Shown one piece after another: positions 1-7,600 of a DNA stretch of 11,303 bases (positions are counted from its first letter, which is position 1; each line of letters begins with the position of its first letter). This stretch comes from Chloroflexota bacterium. GTDB lineage: Bacteria > Chloroflexota > Dehalococcoidia > JACQUE01. The notes below the pieces were generated by a model. It had not been told where the DNA came from. It worked only from the letters and a program-made list of their open reading frames with translations, and did not search any database. Both the position numbers and the translations under genes were made by a program. The stretch spans positions 1-11,303 of the forward strand of contig JACQUE010000095.1 in NCBI GenBank assembly GCA_016210425.1, in the 5' to 3' direction.

Positions 1-1401
1 GGGCGCGAGAGCAAGGACATCGACATCGCCGTCTCCGGCGACGCCATGATCATCGGTGAGGCCCTCGCTGAGGCCCTGGGTGGCACCTTCATTACCATGG
101 ACGAGCAGAACGGCGTCGCCCGCGTCGCCCTGCCCCAGCGCGCTTGCAACCTCGATATCACCTCCCTCCAGGGCAGCATCGAAAAAGACCTCGCCCTGCG
201 CGACTTCGCCATCGACGCCTTCGCCCTGCGCCTTCCTACCAATGATCGGGAATGGTCGGAGTTGCATATCATCGACCTCTTCGGCGGCAGGCAGGACTTG
301 GAGAGCAAGCTCGTCCGCATGATCGACAGGGAGGCCTACCGCCGCGACCCGGTGCGCATGGTGCGCTGCGTGCGCCTCGGCGCCGAACTGGACTTCGACA
401 TCGACTGGGAGACATCCTCGACGATCCAGCACCACGCCCATCGCATCAAGGAGTCGGCGCCCGAACGCGTCACCGACGAGATGATGCGCATCTTCGCCGC
501 TCCTCAGACGGCGACCTGGCTGCGCCGCATGAACAACTTTGGCCTCCTGGCCTACGTCCTGCCTGAGCTGATGGCGGAGAAGGGCGTCGAGCAGCCTACC
601 CAGCACTACTGGGACGTCTTCGGCCACTCGGTCGAGGCAGTTTCCACCATGGAGCGCTTACTGGCCCGCCCGAAGCCCGGCGATGCCTCGGCCCACCGTT
701 TCGTCGCCGACCTTTGGGAGGACTTCCCGCACGTCGAGCAGGTGGAGGCCCATTTCGCCGGCGAAGTGGCGTCGGGCCGGAGACGCGCCGCCATCGGCAA
801 GTTTGCCGCGCTCCTGCATGACATAGGCAAACCGGCCACGAAAACAATAGATCCGGACGGACGCATCCGCTTCTTCGGCCACGCCCAGCTCGGAGCGAAG
901 ACGGTGCAGGATATCATGCGGCGTCTGCGCTTCAGCAATCGCGAGGTGGCGATGGTCTCGCGCATGGTGGAGCACCACTTGCGGCCGGGCTTCATGGCCG
1001 GCAAGGCTGTCGCCGACGGCGACCGGCTACCCAGCGACCGCGCCATCTACCGCTACTATCGTGATACCGGCGAGGAGGCTTTCGACATCCTCTTCCTTAA
1101 CATGGCCGACCACTGGGCCACTCGCGGGCCGACGGTCGAGCGCAGGCTCTGGCGCTGGCACGCCGAGCTCACCCACTACGTTATCCAGGCCTACTACCAG
1201 CGGCAGGAGACCGTCCGTCCGCCCGGCCTCATCACGGGAGAAGATGTCATGGAGGCCTTCGGCCTGCCGCCGGGGCCGCGCGTCGGACAACTCCTGGAGG
1301 CCGCGCGGGAGGCCCAGGCCGGCGGCGCCCTCCGGACCCGAGAGGAGGCCCTCGGCTTCCTGCGGGAGCACTTCATCGGGCCGGGCGACGCCAGCAGCTA
1401 G
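1..1401 (+). CDS. cca: CCA-adding enzyme / poly(A) polymerase-type nucleotidyltransferase, 5' partial
   Basis: The reading frame is open from base 1, so the gene starts upstream; the ATG at 46 is internal, because the class II nucleotidyltransferase DxD motif (KDIDIAV) is read in frame just before it. 466 residues are visible. In window numbering, the metal-binding Asp pair is at 6 and 8, the ribose-contact motif LRDFAIDAFA at about 66-75, DLFGGRQDLESKL at about 92-104, and a motif-D equivalent RDPVR at about 115-119. The usual leading Glu of EDxxR is Arg here, while the base-contacting Asp and Arg are kept. An HD-type domain follows, with LLHDIGKP at about 271-278 and FFGHAQLGA. The C-terminal LITGEDVMEAFGLPPGP block is typical of CCA enzymes. 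Family role: completes or repairs the 3' CCA of tRNA; the HD domain may add phosphohydrolase activity. CCA-adding, A-adding or poly(A) polymerase function cannot be told apart from sequence alone. It ends with TAG, 11 bases before purO, so the two are probably cotranscribed. Confidence 0.9.
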   Translation, partial: GRESKDIDIAVSGDAMIIGEALAEALGGTFITMDEQNGVARVALPQRACNLDITSLQGSIEKDLALRDFAIDAFALRLPTNDREWSELHIIDLFGGRQDLESKLVRMIDREAYRRDPVRMVRCVRLGAELDFDIDWETSSTIQHHAHRIKESAPERVTDEMMRIFAAPQTATWLRRMNNFGLLAYVLPELMAEKGVEQPTQHYWDVFGHSVEAVSTMERLLARPKPGDASAHRFVADLWEDFPHVEQVEAHFAGEVASGRRRAAIGKFAALLHDIGKPATKTIDPDGRIRFFGHAQLGAKTVQDIMRRLRFSNREVAMVSRMVEHHLRPGFMAGKAVADGDRLPSDRAIYRYYRDTGEEAFDILFLNMADHWATRGPTVERRLWRWHAELTHYVIQAYYQRQETVRPPGLITGEDVMEAFGLPPGPRVGQLLEAAREAQAGGALRTREEALGFLREHFIGPGDASS

Positions 1402-1412
1402 GAAGCTCTCTG

Positions 1413-2039
1413 ATGTACGTCGGACGTATTGTCGCCATAGGAAAAACCGCTGCTGGCTCCAACGCTCTCCTGTACCGAGTTTCCAGCCGTTCCTATCAGG
1501 ACCGCAAAGCCCTCCTCATGCAAGACCTGGTGCGCATAGTTCCCAGAGAAGGATCTCTTTAGGACGGCACCCCTTACATTACTTACAACGCTATCCGCTC
1601 GGCTGCTGGTTGGGCTGTTGCTGGCAACGGCACTCATACCGATCCCATCATTGAAAAAATCGCGGATGGAATGCCTGTTCGCGATGCTATCGCCATGAGC
1701 TTGCTGGCTTTGGACTACGAAAGAGACCAGTATGATACGCCGCGAGTATGCGCCGCAGTGCCGGCGAAAGGAGACGCGGGCTGGCTGGCGATTATCCGGC
1801 GGGATTCGGTGGTCGTCAGGCAGATTCCTCTGAAACCTGGTGTAGCCCATTACACCGCTACCTACGAAGCCGACGACGTGCGCGATTCTCAGGTAAGCCA
1901 TTTCGATGCCTCTAACACAGAGGATGCAGCCCGCTTCATAATCGATGGGGGCGTTTTCAAGACTTTCGAAAGGCCGGTAACCAGCGGAGCGGCGCTCGCG
2001 GCTAAGGGCGGGTTTAAACTTGCGGCGTACGTAGTCTAG
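1413..2039 (+). pseudogene. purO: Archaeal-type IMP cyclohydrolase (PurO) interrupted by an in-frame TAG
   Basis: From ATG 1413 a single frame runs to TAG 2037-2039 (208 codons before the final stop, about the family length), broken only by TAG at 1560-1562 (codon 50). Both sides look like PurO. Before the stop: MYVGRIVAIGKTAAGSNALL, YRVSSRS and VRIVPREG. After it: PYITYNAIRS, GNGTHTDPIIEKIADGMP, RDAIAMSLLALDYE and a C-terminal GGVFKTFERPVTSGAA. PurO closes the inosine ring, the last step of de novo IMP synthesis, and is the archaeal substitute for the cyclohydrolase part of PurH. GGAAG at 1401-1405 is a plausible ribosome site. TAG ends cca, secF, putA and this gene itself, so genome-wide TAG reassignment is unlikely. 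A recent nonsense mutation or a base-call error fits best. The first downstream ATG (1671, codon 87) would lose the N-terminal third of the fold. Third-position GC in roughly 80 codons counted by hand is near 60%, clearly below the neighbours, suggesting transfer or relaxed constraint. Confidence 0.82.
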
Positions 2040-2040
2040 C

Positions 2041-2071
2041 TAAAGCGGCGGTATTCTCACGCCTTTATTTT
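2041..2071 (+). terminator. Possible weak intrinsic terminator after purO
   Basis: TAAAG-GCG (with a 2-base CG bulge) at 2041-2050 can pair with CGCCTTTA at 2060-2067, followed by a short T-rich tail TTTATTTT. The stem is imperfect and overlaps the proposed secD promoter, so this is only a possibility. Confidence 0.3.
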
Positions 2072-2081
2072 ATGGTATAGT
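2054..2081 (+). promoter_or_regulatory. Probable promoter for secDF
   Basis: TATAGT at 2076-2081 is a good -10 hexamer in a locally AT-rich stretch of an otherwise GC-rich gap. The best -35 candidate is TTCTCA at 2054-2059 (4 of 6 to TTGACA) with a 16-base spacer. Transcription would begin near 2088, giving a leader of about 55 bases that contains the 2094-2114 hairpin. The -35 is weak, so read-through from the upstream cca-purO unit may also contribute. Confidence 0.5.
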
Positions 2082-2093
2082 ATGGTGTTGTTT

Positions 2094-2114
2094 CCGCGGC
2101 GGGAGGCGCCGCGG
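2094..2114 (+). other. GC-only hairpin in the secD leader with GGAGG in its loop
   Basis: CCGCGGCG (2094-2101) and CGCCGCGG (2107-2114) form a perfect 8-bp all-GC stem. The 5-base loop is exactly GGAGG, a Shine-Dalgarno core. No T-run follows, so it is not an intrinsic terminator. It lies about 28 bases before the secD TTG start, too far to serve as the ordinary ribosome site. A regulatory role for the leader is inference only. Confidence 0.6.
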
Positions 2115-2142
2115 GGGAATCAGAGCGGAGCAGTAACGATAG

Positions 2143-3558
2143 TTGCGACGAGCCAATACTAGAATACTTCTCGCCATCCTGGTGCTGGCCATCCTCGGCA
2201 TCGCGGTAATCTGGCCTAAGTATCCCTCCAGCTACCTCCCCGGGTTCATCCCCTGGCCCGAGTCGCCTGGAGTCAAGATCGGCTCCTTTGAGCGGCGGGA
2301 CATGAAGCTCGGCCTAGACCTGCAGGGCGGCACCAACGTCGTCCTGGAGGCTGACCTGTCGGACGTCCCCAGCGACGAGCACAAGGCGGCTATGGACGGC
2401 GTCCGCGAGATCATCGAGCGCCGCATAAACGCCTTCGGAGTCGCTGAATCGGTCATCCAGCAACTGGGCGACAAGCGCCTGGCCGTCCAGCTCCCCGGCG
2501 TCAAAGACCCCGACGAGGCCGTCAAGCTCATCGGCCAGACCGCCCAGCTCGACTTCCGCGAGTGCATCCTCGACAAGAGCTGCCAGAAGGTTGGCGCCGG
2601 CGACGGCGCTCGCTGGGTCGTCATCAGCGATGACCCGGCCAATTGGCAGAAGGCCAAGGGCACCGCCAAGGACGGCACGGAGCAGGAGCTGACGGGCCGC
2701 TACCTGCGCCGCAGCAATCAGGTTGTCACCAACCAGACCACCGGCCAGCCCGAGGTCTCCTTCCAGTTCAACAACGAGGGGGCTCGCCTCTTCGAACAGA
2801 TCACCGGGCGCCTGGCACCGAGGACCGGCGAGCCCGGCAAGCCTCTGGGTATATTCCTGGACGACCAGATGATCTCAGCTCCGATAGTCCAGGCCATCAT
2901 CGGCAGCGAGGGAGTCATCAACAACATCGCCCTCAAGGACGCGCAGACGCTGGCCATCCAGCTTAACGCCGGTGCATTGCCCGTGCCCGTTAAGGTTATT
3001 CAGCAGCAGGACGTCGATGCTACTCTGGGCAAGGACTCCATCCACAAGAGCATCGTGGCAGGCGAGATAGGACTGCTGGTCATCATACTCTTCATGCTCC
3101 TCTACTACCGGCTGCCCGGCGTCCTGGCCAGCCTCGCTCTGATCCTCTACGCTATCGTGACGCTGGCCGTCTTCAAGCTGTTCCCCGTCACTCTGACACT
3201 GGCGGGCATCGCTGCCTTTATCCTGTCGTTGGGTATGGCCGTGGACGCCAACATCCTGACCTTCGAGCGCATGAAGGAGGAGCTGCGGGCTGGGCGCAGC
3301 CTGGCGATGGCCATGGAGGCCGGTTTCGCCAGAGCCTGGCCATCCATTCGGGACAGCAACGTCTCGACGATGATAACCTGCCTCATCCTCTACTGGTTCG
3401 GAGGCAGCTTCGGTGCGAGCTTCGTCCAGGGCTTCGCCCTGACGCTCTTCATCGGTGTGGCGATAAGCATGTTCAGCGCTCTGGTCGTGACCCGCGCCCT
3501 CCTGCGGGCGCTGCTCAGATTCCCTGTGGCCGCGCATGAGCGGCTCTATCGATGGTGA
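2143..3558 (+). CDS. secD: Protein translocase subunit SecD
   Basis: SecD is the larger half of the SecDF accessory translocase, which pulls exported chains through SecYEG using the proton gradient. The 471-residue product has one N-terminal membrane segment (about 8-24). LGLDLQGG follows at 56-63, then the large periplasmic P1 region, including RRINAFGVAES (93-103) and GIFLDDQMISAPIVQ (236-250). Five C-terminal membrane segments lie at about 304-455. The signature GMAVDANILTFERMKEE (364-380) and DSN (404-406) carry the conserved membrane-embedded acidic residues linked to proton transfer. The start is TTG 2143: the codon just before it in frame is TAG, so no earlier start exists, and MRRAN followed directly by the membrane segment is the expected SecD beginning. 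GGAG at 2127-2130 is 12 bases upstream, a slightly long spacing. secF follows after 15 bases; the pair is an operon. No yajC is seen upstream. Confidence 0.95.
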   Translation: MRRANTRILLAILVLAILGIAVIWPKYPSSYLPGFIPWPESPGVKIGSFERRDMKLGLDLQGGTNVVLEADLSDVPSDEHKAAMDGVREIIERRINAFGVAESVIQQLGDKRLAVQLPGVKDPDEAVKLIGQTAQLDFRECILDKSCQKVGAGDGARWVVISDDPANWQKAKGTAKDGTEQELTGRYLRRSNQVVTNQTTGQPEVSFQFNNEGARLFEQITGRLAPRTGEPGKPLGIFLDDQMISAPIVQAIIGSEGVINNIALKDAQTLAIQLNAGALPVPVKVIQQQDVDATLGKDSIHKSIVAGEIGLLVIILFMLLYYRLPGVLASLALILYAIVTLAVFKLFPVTLTLAGIAAFILSLGMAVDANILTFERMKEELRAGRSLAMAMEAGFARAWPSIRDSNVSTMITCLILYWFGGSFGASFVQGFALTLFIGVAISMFSALVVTRALLRALLRFPVAAHERLYRW

Positions 3559-3573
3559 AAGGCGCTTAGCAAA

Positions 3574-4545
3574 GTGTTAGACCTTGTAGGCAAGCGATTC
3601 TGGTACTTCCTGATCTCGACGCTCATCATCCTGCCGGGCGTCATCTCGCTGCTCATACCGCCCGCCCTAAAGCCGGGCATCGAGTTCACCAGCGGCTCGC
3701 TAATGACGCTGCGCTTCGAGCAAAGCGTCGGCCAGGAGGAGTTGCGCTCCGAATACGCGACCCTCGGCCATGCCGACGCCGTAATCCAGCGCACCGGCCA
3801 GGGTGACTTCATCGTCCGCACTAAGACCCTGGCTCCGGAGACGAAGGATTCTGAAGGCAACGTCGTCGAACCGGCAGAGAAGGACCGGATCGAAGCGGCC
3901 CTACAGCAGAAGTTCGGGCCGTTGTCCACCGTCGATTTCTACTCGGTCTCCCCAACCGTGGCTGCTGAGTTGGTGAAGAAGGCCTTCTGGGCGATCCTAG
4001 CCGCCGTGGTGGCCATCCTCCTCTACATCGCGTGGGCATTCCGCAAGCTGCCCAACCCCTTCCGCTACGGCATCAGCGCCATTATCGCTGTGGTTCACGA
4101 CGTCTTGGTAGTGCTGGGCATCTTCTCGATCCTGGGGAAGGTCTTCGGCACTGAGATCGACATGATGTTCATCACGGCGGTGCTCACCGTGATGGGCTAC
4201 AGCGTCCACGATACCATCGTCATCTTCGACCGTATCCGCGAGAACGTCCTCAAGTACGGCCCCGAGGCCGACTTCGGCCAGACGGTGAACAGCAGCATCC
4301 TGGAGACGCTGAGCCGGTCGTTGAACACGGTGCTCACCGTGATCTTTGCCCTGGTCGCCCTCTACCTCTTCGGCGGAGTCACTATCCGCGAGTTCATCCT
4401 GGCGATGCTCATCGGCGTCATCAGCGGCACCTACAGCTCCATCTGCACCGCCGCCCAGATCGTGGTCTCCTGGGAGAAGGGCGACATCGTGCGCATCCTG
4501 CGCCACACGCCGCTGCGGGCCCTGGTCACCCGCTCCGCCGCGTAG
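3574..4545 (+). CDS. secF: Protein translocase subunit SecF
   Basis: SecF is the smaller partner of SecD in the SecDF membrane complex. The 323-residue product has an N-terminal membrane segment (about 9-28) and a periplasmic region from about 35 to 132 that includes PGIEFTSGSLM (34-44). A membrane bundle of about five segments occupies 135-300. The family motif GYSVHDTIVIFDRIREN is at 208-224, and RSLNTVLTVIFAL at 248-260. The start is GTG 3574, giving LDLVGKRFWYF, the usual SecF opening; AAAGG at 3558-3562, overlapping the secD stop, is a possible ribosome site. The length is normal and the gene looks intact. It ends with TAG and converges on putA across a 92-base gap that contains a strong palindrome. 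Confidence 0.95.
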   Translation: MLDLVGKRFWYFLISTLIILPGVISLLIPPALKPGIEFTSGSLMTLRFEQSVGQEELRSEYATLGHADAVIQRTGQGDFIVRTKTLAPETKDSEGNVVEPAEKDRIEAALQQKFGPLSTVDFYSVSPTVAAELVKKAFWAILAAVVAILLYIAWAFRKLPNPFRYGISAIIAVVHDVLVVLGIFSILGKVFGTEIDMMFITAVLTVMGYSVHDTIVIFDRIRENVLKYGPEADFGQTVNSSILETLSRSLNTVLTVIFALVALYLFGGVTIREFILAMLIGVISGTYSSICTAAQIVVSWEKGDIVRILRHTPLRALVTRSAA

Positions 4546-4573
4546 CTCAACCGCAATCCGAGGACATAAATTA

Positions 4574-4601
4574 GGGGGGGCGGTTCGCGAACCGCCCCCC
4601 T
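4574..4601. terminator. Long GC palindrome between convergent secF and putA
   Basis: Bases 4575-4600 form a perfect 26-base inverted repeat, a G6 arm and C6 arm around the self-complementary core CGGTTCGCGAACCG, extended by one G-T pair at 4574/4601. It stands midway between two convergent genes, so a bidirectional transcription end is likely. Neither side has a clear U-tract, so it is not a textbook intrinsic terminator. Similar GC palindromes occur as dispersed repeats in some bacterial genomes, so a REP-like element is an alternative. Confidence 0.65.
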
Positions 4602-4637
4602 ACATATTCCTGAATTACAGCAGTTCTGGGCTCTGCT

Positions 4638-7600
4638 CTATAGCAGCTCCAACTCCGCGCCGTGGCGCAGGGTGCGGATGGCGACGGCCTTGGGCAGGGT
4701 GAAGAGGCGCAGGAAGCCCGGCTCGCCGGGGGCCGGCCCCTCGGCGGTGGCGATGAGCGCCTTCAGGCAGTTGAGGTGCTGCTCGACGGGTCCCAGCGCT
4801 CGGTAGATGGCCCGCGTGTCCCCTACTCCCAGGTCCGTTGCTGCGAACTCCAGGTGCCCCTCGGCCAGCCGCACGGCTATGCCGGGCCCACCTGCCGGCC
4901 CCAGCACCAGCACCGCCTTCGGCACGCCGGCGCCGTGCAGCGCCTCGATTATGATATCTGCCGTCCGCCGATGGGCGTCGGTGGGCGTCACGATGAGGCC
5001 GTTGCCCGCCAGCAGTGCGCCGAAGATGAGGGTGCAGAGGATGGCCGGGCTGGTTCCGTCACCCGTGGCGATGAGGCCCCTGCCCCTGGGAGTCGTCCAG
5101 ATCATGAAGCTCCGCTGCCCCGGAACGTTCATCGTTGTCTCCGGCAGCGTCAGCTCCGGTGAGTGCGACAGGAGCCGTTCGCTCAAAGCCACCATCTCGG
5201 ACACGGCAGCCAGCGCTTCCTCATACTCGATCCCGAACTCCTCCGCGACGGCCTCCGCCAGGCGCTCGCGGACGTTGCCCTTGAAGCGCGCCAGCGCCAC
5301 GGTCAGCCGCCGTGCCCGCTCGTCGCCGTCCACTTCGTCCCATGTTCGGATCGGGGGTAGCAGGGGCGCCTTGCCATCCGGCACCGGGTGACCGGCCTCG
5401 GGCCGATATCCGGAGCGCCGTGTCATGAACGCGTAGAGGTACTCCTCCCCGCCGGCCTTGGGCCCCGTGCCCGACATCTGGAAGCCGCCGAAGGGCTCGA
5501 TGCCGACGCGTGCGCCGGTGATGGGTCGGTTGACGTAGATATTTCCAGCGCGGATGCGCCGGATCATGCGCTCCACCGTCTCGGGACTGCGCGAGAAGAT
5601 GCCGGCGGTCAGCGCGTATTCGGTGTTGTTAGCCATCTCCACCGCCTGGTCCTCGGTCTCGAAGGGGACCAGGGCCAGGATGGGGCCGAATATCTCCTCC
5701 TGGGTCGTCAGGGCACTAGCCGCGTTCTCCGCGGTCACCTCCACGATCAGCGGCCTCAGGAGCTGGCTTTGATCGCCTGCCTCGCCCATCAGGTCGATGA
5801 GCACCTCGCCTTCGGCGCGGGCCCGGACGGCGCAGCGCAGAATGCGCTCCTTCGCCTCGCCGGTGATGACGGGCGGGATGAAGGTAGACGGCTGATCGGC
5901 GGAGCCCGCCGGCAGGCTGCGCACCGCCTCGACCAGGCGCTGCTTCAGCCTGTCGAAGATGACACGGTGGGCGAAGACGCGCGAGCACGCCGAGCACTTC
6001 TGGTTGGCGTGCCCGAACGCTGACTGGAGTATGCCGGCCACGGCCTCGTCCATGTCGCCGTCGGGGAAGACGAGGATAGCGTTCTTGCCGCCCATCTCGG
6101 TTATGGCCCGCTTGATGACGGAACGCTGGGGCTCCACCTTTGAGGCGCCCTCGTATGTGCGCGTACCCACGTCCCTGGAGCCGGTGAACGCTACCATATC
6201 CACGTTTGGGCTATCCACCAGCATCTGCCCCACTGTGCCGCCGCGCCCCGGCAGGTGGATCAGGGCCTCGGGTGGCACTCCGGCACGGTGTAGGAGTTCC
6301 ACCAGCTTATGGGTGATTATGGGCGTCGGGCCGGCCGGCTTTAGGATGGCCGTGTTGCCCGCAGCCAGGGCGGCGCTGGTCATGCCGCAGGGTATGGCGA
6401 TGGGGAAGTTCCAGGGTGGTATGACGGCCACGACGCCGCGCGGCATGTACCGGCCCGGCGCCTCGCGGTCGATGCGCAGCGCCTGCTCGGCGTAGTAGAC
6501 TAGGTAGTCGATGGCCTCGTCCACGTCGGCGAGGGCCTCCCCCCAGGTCTTCGCTGCCTCATGCACGATCCACGCCGCCAGCTCATCCCGCTCCGATTTC
6601 ATCAGGAGCGCCGCGCGGCGCAACATAGCTGCCCGCTCCTCCACGCTGCGCCCCGACCAGCCAGGGAAGGCCTCGTTCGCCAACTGGATGGCGCGCCGGG
6701 CCTCTGCCAGGCCCGCCTGGTGTACCCAGCCCACGGGCCGGGCGGCATCGGGATGCGATGGGCTGATAGAGGGGACTATCTCTTTGGTGTAGACATCCTC
6801 ATCGCCCAGCCGCAGCGGATAGGTCTCGCCGTAGCGAGCGGCCACCTCCCGGATAGCTCGCTGGAAGGGCTCCCGCTCGCCTTTGACGAATAGGCGCTTC
6901 GGCGGGTTGTTCCTGAAACCGCCGGCGCCCTTCGGAGGCTGAGCCTCCTGCACCTCGCCCCTGCGGGCCTCCGGCGGCAGCAGAAGCTGCTCCGGGTCCT
7001 CCCCGAGGCGGCTCTGCATCAGGAAGCCGGTGAGGGACGAGTTCTCCAGGACGCGCCGCACCAGGTACGCCATGCCGGGCAGCAGCTCGCCGCTGGGCAC
7101 GAAGTCCCGCTCGACCCAGCCCATGCGAGCCAGGGCGCGGCTGATGCCTTCGGCAGTGCGGAAGAGCGTCTGGTGCTCGACGGCGTGCTCCGGCAGGCCG
7201 AGTTGCTCGCGGACGGCCTCGGCGTAGGCGTGGGAGCGTATGTTATGGCTGCCGACAGCCAGACGGATGCGGGGGTAGGCCCCCAGCAGGAGCCAGACCA
7301 TACGCTCGAAGCATTCGTCTGTCCCTGCCTTGTCAAGGAACACCGGCGGCGGCCAGTTCATCTGCCGCGCCTGGGCCACCTCGTAGTCCCAGTAGGCCCC
7401 CTTCACGAGCCGCACCTGGAAGGGTGTCCCCCTCTCCCGCGCGAAGGCCAGAACCTCGTTAGCATGCACCTCTGCCTCCGCCAGGTATCCCTGCAGCGCG
7501 ATGGCTGGCCCGTCCCAGTCGTTGAAGGGGCTGCCGGGGCCAAAGGCCCGCGTGAAGATGCTCCAGATGAGCTCCCGGTACTCGAAGTGCTCCATGTCCA

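Noticed and set aside
1560..1562. Amber codon as pyrrolysine or general TAG recoding
   Set aside because: TAG terminates cca, secF, putA and purO within this window, and no recoding element is recognisable nearby; a mutation or sequence error is simpler.
1398..1901. 167-codon open frame on the minus strand across the purO region
   Set aside because: It is antisense to conserved PurO motifs that read in a single plus-strand frame from 1413, has no recognisable domain, and is explained as a shadow.
4603..4637. Short hairpin AGCAG/CTGCT just after the putA stop as its terminator
   Set aside because: Only a 5-bp stem and no T-tract; the nearby 26-base palindrome is a better candidate.
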